Positions 9,454-16,853 of a DNA stretch of 16,853 nucleotides are shown here, piece by piece. Made by a program: the position numbers and the translations under genes. The notes under the pieces were generated by a model. The model saw only the letters and a program-made list of their open reading frames with translations, had not been told where the DNA came from and did not search any database. How positions within the stretch are numbered: position 1 is the first letter of the stretch; each line of letters starts with the position of its first letter. Source of the DNA: Conidiobolus incongruus B7586 (taxonomy: Eukaryota > Entomophthoromycota > Entomophthoromycetes > Entomophthorales > Conidiobolaceae); assembly GCA_000697335.1 (NCBI GenBank), contig JNEM01013443.1:1-16853 (forward strand). Direction: 5' to 3'.

Positions 9454-10186
9454 ATTTTTTTCAATTAAATAGTATATATTTATAAAAATAATATTATATA
9501 AATAGTATAATTTGACTAAATTGAATTATTTCAACATACCAAATGTATCAATCAAACATTATCACATTTACAATAATCAATTTATCCTAATATTCACGCT
9601 AACTATTGATTAATACAGCTATCCAATCGATTATTGTTCCATATTTTTTAATTTAAAATTTGTGGAGAATATGAACTGTTAGGGGTGGGGAAAATGAATT
9701 TAATATTTGATAATTGTAATGATGATATTGATAGATATATATTACTCAAATAAGGAGTTGTTTTTATTAGAATTATTAATTTTAATAGAGATGATTGACG
9801 CTTTTATCATTTTTAATTAAGCTCTTTCATTTAATTAAATTAATATATCAATTTAATATATTAAGCTTGTTGAATTATTGGTGAAATATAAACATATAAA
9901 ACTGATCTTTGTTCATAATAATATGGAAGTATTAATAAGGAGCTAAACTAAATTTTATTCCTATTGATTAAATGAGAAATAATTTCCGCCTAATTAAAAA
10001 TGATCATTCAAATTGTAATTAAAATTATCCACTTTATAAAAATTAAATTCTAAACTAAAAAAAGTTTCAAATTAATTGTTCAGGTTAAAGGAAAAGAAGT
10101 GAGGGAATAGGATAGAGTGATTGGTGGATGAAATTTCTCTGCAATATTCAAAATCATCTGTTTCTAAATAAAGTTATAACAATCAG

Positions 10187-10191
10187 CCAAT
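10187..10191 (+). promoter_or_regulatory. CCAAT box
   Basis: The sequence AATCAGCCAATGAGA fits the extended CCAAT consensus, with purines before and SR after the core, which is bound by the Hap2/3/5 (NF-Y) complex. It lies about 650 bases before the homeodomain gene's ATG, further out than is usual, unless the leader is long. Confidence 0.4.
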
Positions 10192-10334
10192 GAGAAGGGG
10201 TCATGAGAAGAGTTAGAATCAAAAGTATTAGGTGACAAATTCTAAATTTAAAGAATCGATGAAGTCAGGGCTGCAATAAAATATTTTGCTCAACTCCAAG
10301 CACTGTTTAATTGGTGAGAAACTTAAGAGCAAAA

Positions 10335-10391
10335 TGTGATTAGTTAATATGCTGGGTGCTTTACCAAATATTGCAGCATATACTAATCACA
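10335..10391. repeat. Long inverted repeat upstream of the homeodomain gene
   Basis: The left arm (10335-10354, TGTGATTAGTTAATATGCTG) pairs with the right arm (10374-10391) over 18 base pairs, with only a two-base bulge in the left arm. The spacer is 19 bases. The arms contain GC-bearing blocks (GCTG/CAGC, TGTGAT/ATCACA), so chance symmetry is less likely than for pure AT palindromes. Each arm carries a GATTA/TAATC core of the homeodomain-site type. It could be a dyad operator, an RNA hairpin or a foldback remnant. Confidence 0.6.
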
Positions 10392-10839
10392 AAGGCAGGA
10401 TCCTTGATAATTGATTGACTAATGGATTTTGATCTGAAAACCCCTTGTTATAATTAATTTATAAGCAATTTGGCTTAAAAGAGAAATTAGTAAATTGAAT
10501 GTTTAAGGTGGGGAGGGTGAGAAAATAAGCAGTATAAATGATTTAATGCTATCGAATTTCACAAGAATTTTTTATAACTCACCAAATCTCATTCAGCTAC
10601 TAAAAGTTATTGACTACCCCTTATTCTTCCCTGCTCTTTAATAGTTCCTACCTCTTCATCTAGATCGAGTTGCATTCCTTTTATAATATTCGATTCTCAA
10701 TCTTTTCAACGACTATCCCTTTATCTTTAGACTTGTTTAACTATTTCTCTTTCTCAGCCTTTTCCTAGTTTTTTAGTCTTTAACTAATATAATTATTCAA
10801 CGCTATTCAAATACATTAATAGCCACAGTGAATAACCAA

Positions 10840-11991
10840 ATGGAAGATAATCGCCCAGCTAGTTCTAGACCTAGTCGTTTAGATAACAATATCACAAATA
10901 CTACTACTGCTTCAAGTCGGGACTTTTCTAACCTTTTGAATCCTCAAGTCCCAAGCAGTCCAGAATCTGCTTCAGAGCCCAACCCAGGTAACTCTGAGCA
11001 AAAACCTGACAAACAAACAGCCTCAGCTGCTCAAACCAACCCTGCAGTTGTCGATAATAGACCAAAACGCAAAAGAATTACACAGGAGCAATTAGTAGAT
11101 TTATTAGCTATGTTTGAACAAACCAACACTCCCAGTTTTGAAGTCAGAGAACAACTTGCCAATAAATTAAATATGACCAACAGAGAAGTCCAGGTATGGT
11201 TTCAAAATCGTCGTGCTAAAGTTAACAGAGCACAGCTTCAACAAGCTCCCAGATTTTATCATCATGCAGGCGGAGGTATGATACCTCCTCATCATGTCAA
11301 TCTCTACCCTCATCCATATCACTTTGTTGCATTGAATCAAACGGAGCCCGTTGCTATGCATGACAACATATCCAACCCCCCACCTCAACCTTCTCGTCAT
11401 CAACAACACCAGCACCAACACCAACACCTAGAATCTAACATGGGAATGAAATTCAATCCTCCTTCAACATTTTCTAGTAGGTCATATCGCAGAGGTAACA
11501 CATTTATTCCTGCACCTATTAAAGTAACACCTTATACTATTCCTGCTTCTCACTCACACTCCAACCCTAACACTGCCCATTCACCGCCTATTCTTTCGCC
11601 CAGTGATCCATCCAATCATCGCATCTCAAGTCACTCTGCCCGCTCTCTTAACAACTATTCCTCAGCACTTCCATCACCACTCGACTCAGCTGGACTCACA
11701 TCACTACCATCTCTATTTAGAGATTCATTGAATATCCAGTCACCCACGACACCCATGTCAGCAGTATCAGATCTTCGCACCCCTATCTCAGCCAATTCGC
11801 TGAACTCAAGGCCCTTAGTCAGTCCACTGTCTTCTCAATTCCCCAAATCACACTCAATACCCTCGCCATCAACGCACACCTACAGCAACAGTCTGGAATC
11901 ACCCAGTTCTTCCCACTTCAGCATCCCTTCATCTGCTAAGCTGAATCCCCTGCCATCCATTAAAGAGCTCGGATTGGATAGGCTGTCTTAA
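10840..11991 (+). CDS. Homeodomain transcription factor, single exon
   Basis: A predicted nuclear DNA-binding regulator of 383 residues. The homeodomain spans residues 73-132 (11056-11235), is exactly 60 residues with no insertion, and therefore is not of the TALE class. Key positions are present: Arg5, Leu16, Phe20, Trp48, Phe49, Gln50, Asn51 and Arg53, in NREVQVWFQNRRAK. Basic KRKR precedes helix 1. A His/Gln tract (HQQHQHQHQHL) lies near residues 189-201. The remaining tail is rich in Ser, Pro and Asn and has about ten Ser/Thr-Pro sites, typical of disordered regions open to proline-directed kinases. It ends with LPSIKELGLDRLS. The start is the ATG at 10840; the frame is open four codons upstream but that GTG is not a credible eukaryotic start. 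No introns are needed, unlike the other genes here. The target genes cannot be inferred. Confidence 0.93.
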   Translation: MEDNRPASSRPSRLDNNITNTTTASSRDFSNLLNPQVPSSPESASEPNPGNSEQKPDKQTASAAQTNPAVVDNRPKRKRITQEQLVDLLAMFEQTNTPSFEVREQLANKLNMTNREVQVWFQNRRAKVNRAQLQQAPRFYHHAGGGMIPPHHVNLYPHPYHFVALNQTEPVAMHDNISNPPPQPSRHQQHQHQHQHLESNMGMKFNPPSTFSSRSYRRGNTFIPAPIKVTPYTIPASHSHSNPNTAHSPPILSPSDPSNHRISSHSARSLNNYSSALPSPLDSAGLTSLPSLFRDSLNIQSPTTPMSAVSDLRTPISANSLNSRPLVSPLSSQFPKSHSIPSPSTHTYSNSLESPSSSHFSIPSSAKLNPLPSIKELGLDRLS

Positions 11992-12655
11992 CATGTCTAA
12001 CTCCAGCAAATGTTTTGGATCTTTTTTCACACGAAAAATCAAAATTATCACTACTAATATGTATATGAACTGACAATCAGATATATTTCAAAATTTATTA
12101 TTGACCATAAAAAATTCACATCTATATAATAGATGCAAACTATAATTTAATTCATTCATTTCTGTTTTTGGTAATTTTAATAATTCAATAATTTATTTTT
12201 ACTACTCTGCAATTCAGGTAGCATCATCTGAGTTACCCATGTTAATGATGTTACCTCAAATTCTTTAATTTATTTCACTTATCACTAATCCATTCTTCCA
12301 ATTTCTCCCTGTTATCATTTTATTAATACCGAGAGAAATGGTTATTGTTGAACTGTTGTGTTACATTCATCCCAGTTTTACATCATATTGAAAAAAAAAA
12401 AAATCAAAAATAATAATACGTACTATTTATCAAAATATAACATCATTAAATATAAATGTCAAACGTAATTTGAGTAAAAATCATTTCCATTATTGAATTT
12501 TTCATTTTTCGGTAATTACATTACTATATTCTCTCACAAATTATTAATTATGAGTTGTATTTTGCCCCATCCTCCATTAATGATGAAATTTATCTCTTCT
12601 AATCTCCACTCCTATCACACATTTCATTCTAATTTTATTAATATCAAATCAAATT
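11992..12655. other. 3' flank of the homeodomain gene
   Basis: The first few hundred bases presumably hold the 3' untranslated region. A stem-loop lies at 12216-12256 and a run of 13 A residues near 12391-12403. I see no further coding sequence on either strand. Confidence 0.5.
12216..12256 (+). other. Stem-loop in the 3' flank of the homeodomain gene
   Basis: AGGTAGCATCAT at 12216-12227 pairs with ATGATGTTACCT at 12245-12256 across a 17-base loop. The single non-Watson-Crick position is a G-U pair in the plus-strand RNA. It lies 225 bases past the stop codon, so it is probably within the transcript. A stability or localisation element is possible, but nothing more is shown. Confidence 0.45.
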
Positions 12656-12782
12656 TTAATTATCAAGAGTAAAATCGTGATCTGTATTAATCTCATTCCG
12701 AATCAAACTAATCACATCGAGTGATGCATTATTCTATAATATAATGGACGATCTTGACTATTTAGTAAACATAGAAAGGTAA
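12656..12782. other. Coding-like island, strand unresolved
   Basis: On the plus strand a frame is open for 33 codons from 12681 to a TAA at 12780 and includes an ATG at 12744 followed by MDDLDYLVNIE. It ends in AAAG|GTAAAA, a good splice donor, with an acceptor-like ATAG 62 bases on, but the next frame closes after about five codons. On the minus strand 25 codons, NASLDVISLIRNEINTDHDF and onward, run from an acceptor-like site to a stop at 12656. Either reading could be a fragment of a decayed gene. I recognise neither. Confidence 0.3.
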
Positions 12783-14035
12783 AATTAGCAATCATATACT
12801 TTTTTTCTCATTATAATTCGATTAATTTGTTGAATCATAGTTTAATTTACCAGTAATTAAAAAATTATTAAGGATATTTATTCACCACACCCTCTTTAAT
12901 TCCAAAAATTTAAAATAAAAATATACACCTATTTAATTGGATAAAATTCTATCCAATTCATCTCAAACAATAAAAATCTAATTTATTTAAATTATTATTT
13001 TATCCACTTAATATGATTTCATAATTTATATCTATTTAATTATTCCTTAAAATAACTTTTTAAAAATAATAAATTTCCAAAATTTATTACCTGATATAAT
13101 TAATTTCTTGATATTATTTATTAAATTTTCAAATGAAATTCATAAATATAAATTAATATATATATATATATATGATGGTTATTAATTATTAATAAATTGA
13201 TATATTAATATTATTATATTAAATTTAAGATAGTTTTGATCTATTTTTCCATCATTCAATTCTCAATGATTAAAAATTAATCTAGTTAATAAATGACAAT
13301 TTTTTGGAATTAAATAAAAATTTCAATTATAAATTAAATTCTTTTACAAATTGGGAAATTATGGAGCTAATTCAAATTTTAACAAATTTAATTCAAAAGC
13401 TAATAATAATAATAATTAATCATCTGATTCATATTTTAATAAAAGATTAAGTTTAATTTTTAATAAAACAATTAATATAAATATTGATTATCTCATAATT
13501 TTAATTATTTTATTGCATATTATTTATATTAAAGTTTTGGATTCGAAATTATAACTCAGTCAATATTATTATTATTATTATTTTAAGTTTCATAATTTAT
13601 TGAATGGGATAAATTGGGATACTAATTAATAGTTTTAATTTTATTGTGAATTATTAAAATTATAATTGTTAAATGAATTAATTTTAATTTATTTACAATA
13701 AAGAAGAATTTATAATTAATTTTTATAAAAAAATATATTATTTTTATTTTAATTAGGTTTATAATTTAATTAATAATTATTATTAGGATATTTTTAGAAC
13801 GGATTATAAAATTTATTTTTATTTTAGGAAATAATAGTCCTATTTTTGGAAAAATTAAATAAAAAATTTTTTTATTAATACAATTTCAGATTACACGTAA
13901 TTAATTAACTGAATTACATTTATTTATATTTTGTAAATTGATATTAATTATCTATTATAATTTTGGAATAATTATTTTAGATAGGGCTATGTGAAAAAAT
14001 GAGAATATCGTTATATTTAATATTTAGTAAATAAT
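12783..14035. other. AT-rich non-coding stretch with microsatellites
   Basis: No gene or relic is visible. It contains an (AT)8 run at 13156-13172, a (TAA)5 run at 13401-13416, an (ATT)6 run at 13564-13582, and a perfect short hairpin at 12935-12958. Confidence 0.65.
12935..12958. repeat. Perfect 9-bp hairpin with 6-base loop
   Basis: AATTGGATA, the loop AAATTC, then TATCCAATT. The compact stem with a G-G core stands out in DNA that is otherwise almost all A and T. No neighbouring gene end gives it an obvious role; it could be terminator-like or a chance palindrome. Confidence 0.45.
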
Positions 14036-14448
14036 ATGATTATTAAAGTGTATTCAATATTTTTAATTAAATACTGTACATTTAACCAATTAACCAGAAC
14101 CACTTGTTATGAGTATATAAATTCCACCAATTCTTTCAATTCACATAAACAATTGCCTTGGCATAAATCAAATTGTGAGGATATGAGATGGGTTAGGCTG
14201 GATAGCAAATTAATTAATTAGACGGGATTTAAAATTCAGAGTTTATTTAAGGTTAGTATAAAATGAGAATTATATATGTTTTTAGTCATGTATAATACAA
14301 ATAAGCATCCGAATACAATACAATTTGGTGGATTATGGTAAATATTCAATGGCTAATTAATGCTGAAAAATTTTCTGAGCAAATCATTACTGAGGTATAT
14401 GGCAAATTGGTGGGATTGAATGGTTTAAAGTTAACTAAATTAAGATAG
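14036..14448 (+). pseudogene. Coding-like relic, possibly of a MYND zinc-finger gene
   Basis: The first segment (14036-14221) is 61 codons and contains TRTTCYEYINS followed by SHKQLPWHKSNCEDMRWVRL. The final Gln, Trp, His-Lys and Cys resemble the end of a MYND finger (CQxxxWxxHKxxC), though about three residues between them and several cysteines are missing. A second segment encodes TNKHPNTIQFGGLW (about 14298-14339). It overlaps, in another frame, a 37-codon stretch at 14335-14448 with IQWLINAEKFSEQIITEVYG. The three pieces read like consecutive parts of one protein that has lost its frame. MYND fingers mediate protein contacts. The family call is tentative; the coding origin is more likely than the name. 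Confidence 0.32.
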
Positions 14449-14663
14449 CATAGTTACTATAATGGTAGTAAAATACTCTTATTATTATAATCTACAGCTT
14501 TTATCTCGATAAAATATCCGAAATTGAAAAGAATAATGTTATACATTATTATGCAATGAGAAATAGAATATTTTAACATTATCAATGGATTTCGATTATT
14601 AAAATTTGGGATATTAAAAGTGTAACTTGTAAATTTACCTCAATCACTATATCAAATTTTTTG

Positions 14664-14945
14664 TTACTGTCCAAAATTAAATATATCCATGATTAAAAGT
14701 TGTACTAATGATTGATAAATATAGTGAAAATAATATTTATATGATAAATTATAATTTGAATCCAACATGATATTACATATTATACCATTTGGTGTCAAAC
14801 TTATTGTTCTGACCTCCTTGAGATTTTCAAGTTTTTTATTGTCAACCCGATTTATATTTTTATCTAAAAAATGAATTGCAAGGGGTCTCTGAAGTAATAA
14901 ACCTCGGAAGAAAGGAGGCAGTATACTAAAAAAATTGATAAACAT
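14664..14945 (-). CDS. Unassigned 93-codon reading frame
   Basis: An ATG-started frame of 93 codons runs on the minus strand with no introns. The N-terminal 30 residues are hydrophobic and basic (INFFSILPPFFRGLLLQRP), which could suggest a membrane or import segment; the rest is polar and then rich in Tyr, Asn and Ile. I recognise no family. A frame this long is uncommon in DNA with so many potential stops, but the Tyr, Asn and Ile content of its second half is what random AT-rich DNA gives. A short open plus-strand stretch lies opposite and another just beyond (to about 15114), so the strand is also uncertain. Confidence 0.2.
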   Translation of the reverse strand: MFINFFSILPPFFRGLLLQRPLAIHFLDKNINRVDNKKLENLKEVRTISLTPNGIICNIMLDSNYNLSYKYYFHYIYQSLVQLLIMDIFNFGQ

Positions 14946-16362
14946 TGTTTTATACTAATATATAAAAGTTTGATTCGCCTAATAGGTAAATTAGATTTTG
15001 CAACTTTGGACAGAACATTTATTTGTATGAAAAACTTGTTGAATATATTATACCGACTTCTGTTTATAAATATTATAAAATTCTAGTTAAAGTGATTGTT
15101 ATTACAAATACTTAGATTAATATAAATTTTTTAGTATATTTGGTTAACATGAAAATCAATAGTTTAATTGTATAGTTACCAAATTTGTAACATATCATAA
15201 TTTTGGGAATTAAATTATGTAAATGATAGCAATTTGATAATGTAAGTACTTTGATGAATAGAACATTTGAGAAAATATCTGTAAGACTGTATTATAACAG
15301 AGATACCTATGATCAAATATGTTTGTTAAAAATTAACAAAAAATTAAAAGTATTTTATTGTAAATAATTGATATTGGATATAATCTGAGTATATTAAATA
15401 AATATTATAATAAATATATATTAAATAAAATCATATCAATTTTAAAATATTAATAATTTACTGATAATGATATCAAATTTACCATATATATTTTAAATTG
15501 AATAATTAAAGATAAAATATTTAAAGATTTAAATTTAATAAATAGTAAATAAATAAATTTAGAAATATTATAGTATTAGTGTAGAAATTAAGTAATGGCA
15601 CAATTTTAAGATTGAAATTAAACAAATAAATTAATAAATAATATATAAAAATTAATGAATAATATAAAATTAATAGTTTTTTTATTATTAATAACTCTTT
15701 TTTATACTTTTAGTAAGCTTCTAATACCTAAAAAACAGTTCTTTTTATTAAAGATTGAAATTTGATGTTTCACAAACTAATTTAATTTGTTTACAAGAAT
15801 TTTTTTTCCTGGAAGCTGTTTTTTTAATTGTCTAAAACAATTATAATTATATAGGTTATAATTAAGTGAATATATTAGATGTGATAACTCCCTCTAATTT
15901 TTTTTATATAAAAAATCTTTTATAACTTTAATTTTATATATTTTGTAATTATTATATAAAATAATAGGTGTCTTTAATTTATATTAAGAATATTATTTAG
16001 AAATTATTTTATTTAAAAAAGTAATATATAACTTACTATTAATTAATTTTCTTTAAGATATTAAATAAAAAAAATATATACTATTATAATTTATTATAAC
16101 AATTAATATTCACTTATATTTAAAGTGTTTATTTATTGAAATTTGTAGAAGGGATTAATTTAACTTAATTTAACATCTTGTTTTATTTTTAGGTAAAGGA
16201 TTATATAAAAGAATTTAAAATTCATTAATTATAAGTATTTACTATAAAAACCTTTGTTTTTAGTTATATCTTAATAAGTTTAGTTTAACTATAGCTACTC
16301 TAATTTTCTTTTAAGCTTTTGTTAAATTATAAGGTATCTATTTTATATCTTTATTAATTAAT

Positions 16363-16378
16363 TTAAGTTTAAACTTAA
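16363..16378. repeat. 16-bp perfect palindrome
   Basis: TTAAGTTTAAACTTAA equals its own reverse complement with no spacer. It lies in the most AT-rich part of the window. It could be a replication or recombination feature, but chance symmetry in biased DNA is the simpler view. Confidence 0.45.
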
Positions 16379-16821
16379 GTAAATATAACATGCTTATATA
16401 ATTAATATTAAATAACTTTAATAATTCTCTAATAAAAATAAATAAGTATTTCTTAATATATTTTTTTACTTTATTAATAAATAAAAGAGTAACAATAGAA
16501 ATTAGTTTTTAAAATTTTAATAAATTTTAAATAATATCCTTTTTAACTTTAAAATCACAAATCTAGCAATATATGGTAGTTTTAGATAAAACACTATCTC
16601 TATAAATTATTTACAAGTTTTAAATGATTTTAAAGGGTTTAAAGTTAAGTTTTAAAGATACAAAAACAAAAGCCTTTTGATAATTATAATTTAATTTAAG
16701 TATAATTAAATTTAAATATAAATTTTAAAATCAGAATATTTTAATAAAAAATAATTAAAATTAAATATATATATATATAGTTTTAAAATATTTATTTTCC
16801 TATATATTTTATATATATAAA

Positions 16822-16853
16822 ATCTTTCAAAATATATAATATGTTTGAAAGAT
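16822..16853. repeat. 10-bp inverted repeat at the window end
   Basis: ATCTTTCAAA at 16822-16831 is the exact reverse complement of 16844-16853, the last ten bases. The 12-base spacer is AT only. Because the right arm touches the end, the true extent is unknown; it may be a longer palindrome cut by the window edge. Confidence 0.45.

Larger units (their letters stand above)
5260..10080. other. Long gene-poor AT-rich region with scattered coding-like relics
   Basis: No complete gene is visible over about 4.8 kb. Most of it is low-complexity AT, with a TTA-rich run near 6157-6186 and an (AT)7 run at 5373-5386. Against this stand less AT-rich islands with coding-like codons broken by stops, at about 5668-5850, 6265-6588, 8263-8337, 8795-8938 and 9343-9453. 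I read these as fossils of host genes, possibly of more than one gene, but could not name any securely. A G-rich spot (GGGGTGGGG at 9682-9690) is unusual for the region. Confidence 0.55.
10081..10839 (+). promoter_or_regulatory. Upstream regulatory and leader region of the homeodomain gene
   Basis: Composition changes at about 10080 from extreme AT to a more mixed sequence, which continues into the gene. The region holds a CCAAT box at 10187-10191, an AGGGG stress-element-like motif at 10196-10200, a long inverted repeat at 10335-10391, TAAT-type sites near 10384-10423, and a GTGGGG element at 10508-10513. From about 10615 to 10780 the plus strand is pyrimidine-rich with many TTCTC and CCT runs, a common feature near fungal transcription starts. 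No ATG occurs in the last 200 or so bases before the start codon. Binding-site calls rest on consensus matches only. Confidence 0.6.
14946..16853. other. Extremely AT-rich terminal stretch
   Basis: A plus-strand stretch to about 15114 is open for some 40 codons (FGQNIYLYEKLVEYIIPTSV) and may be another relic. Beyond 15400 the sequence is almost pure A and T, with TTTAA and TTAA motifs very frequent and no frame of interest. An (AT)7 run lies at 16765-16778. No element boundary, target duplication or transposase-like segment is visible. Confidence 0.55.

Noticed and set aside
10828-10839. GTG start four codons before the ATG of the homeodomain gene
   Set aside because: A GTG start is not credible for a eukaryotic nuclear gene, and the ATG at 10840 is in frame with good context.
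11167-11427. An 86-codon minus-strand frame
   Set aside because: It is antisense to the homeobox and the His/Gln tract; its Val/Leu repeats are the complement of CAC/CAA codons.
1-16853. tRNA or rRNA genes, CRISPR arrays, retroelements and DNA transposons
   Set aside because: No tRNA-like arms with conserved loops, no regularly spaced repeats, no long terminal repeats and no polymerase, integrase or transposase motifs were seen on either strand.

Overview
The window looks like nuclear DNA of an early-diverging fungus. It is very AT-rich (roughly four fifths A+T outside genes). Genes are intron-containing, with introns of only about 52-57 bases and ordinary fungal splice signals. The three intact genes are a mitochondrial ribosomal protein, a kinetochore protein and a homeodomain regulator; the homeodomain resembles Mucoromycota-type homeodomains from memory, which is a hint and not proof of lineage. 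Nothing suggests a virus, a recognisable transposon, an rRNA or a tRNA.

Left to right: (1) 1-1325 is AT-rich non-coding DNA that contains an exact 19-base Tn5 mosaic end at 157-175, the signature of an untrimmed tagmentation (Nextera-type) adapter, so the join around base 157 may be artificial. (2) 1326-2376 is a three-exon gene for mitochondrial ribosomal protein uL3m, with a 14-base perfect inverted repeat just upstream and a GC-AG second intron. (3) 2791-4364 is a decayed, intron-bearing copy of the GPI-anchor glycosyltransferase PIG-A/GPI3. (4) 4503-5259 is an intact four-exon gene for the Ndc80-complex kinetochore subunit Spc24; it shows as three unrelated short reading frames until the three introns are removed.

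(5) 5260-10080 is nearly 5 kb with no intact gene. It holds several short coding-like islands interrupted by stops, which I read as gene fossils, plus small hairpins. (6) 10081-10839 is a less AT-rich regulatory and leader region with a CCAAT box, an 18-base-pair inverted repeat, TAAT-type sites and a pyrimidine-rich leader. (7) 10840-11991 is a single-exon gene for a 383-residue homeodomain protein with a canonical 60-residue homeodomain and a long Ser/Pro-rich tail.

(8) 11992-16853 has no intact gene. It contains a 3' stem-loop, a perfect 9-bp hairpin, a coding-like island at 12656-12782, a relic at 14036-14448 that may derive from a MYND zinc-finger gene, an unassigned 93-codon frame on the minus strand, and a final extremely AT-rich kilobase with palindromes.

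All three intact genes lie on the plus strand, but nothing suggests joint regulation. The main theme is an AT-rich landscape in which host genes have decayed in place beside intact ones. The strongest result is the PIG-A pseudogene, whose exons align in order over most of the protein and whose introns match those of its working neighbours in size.
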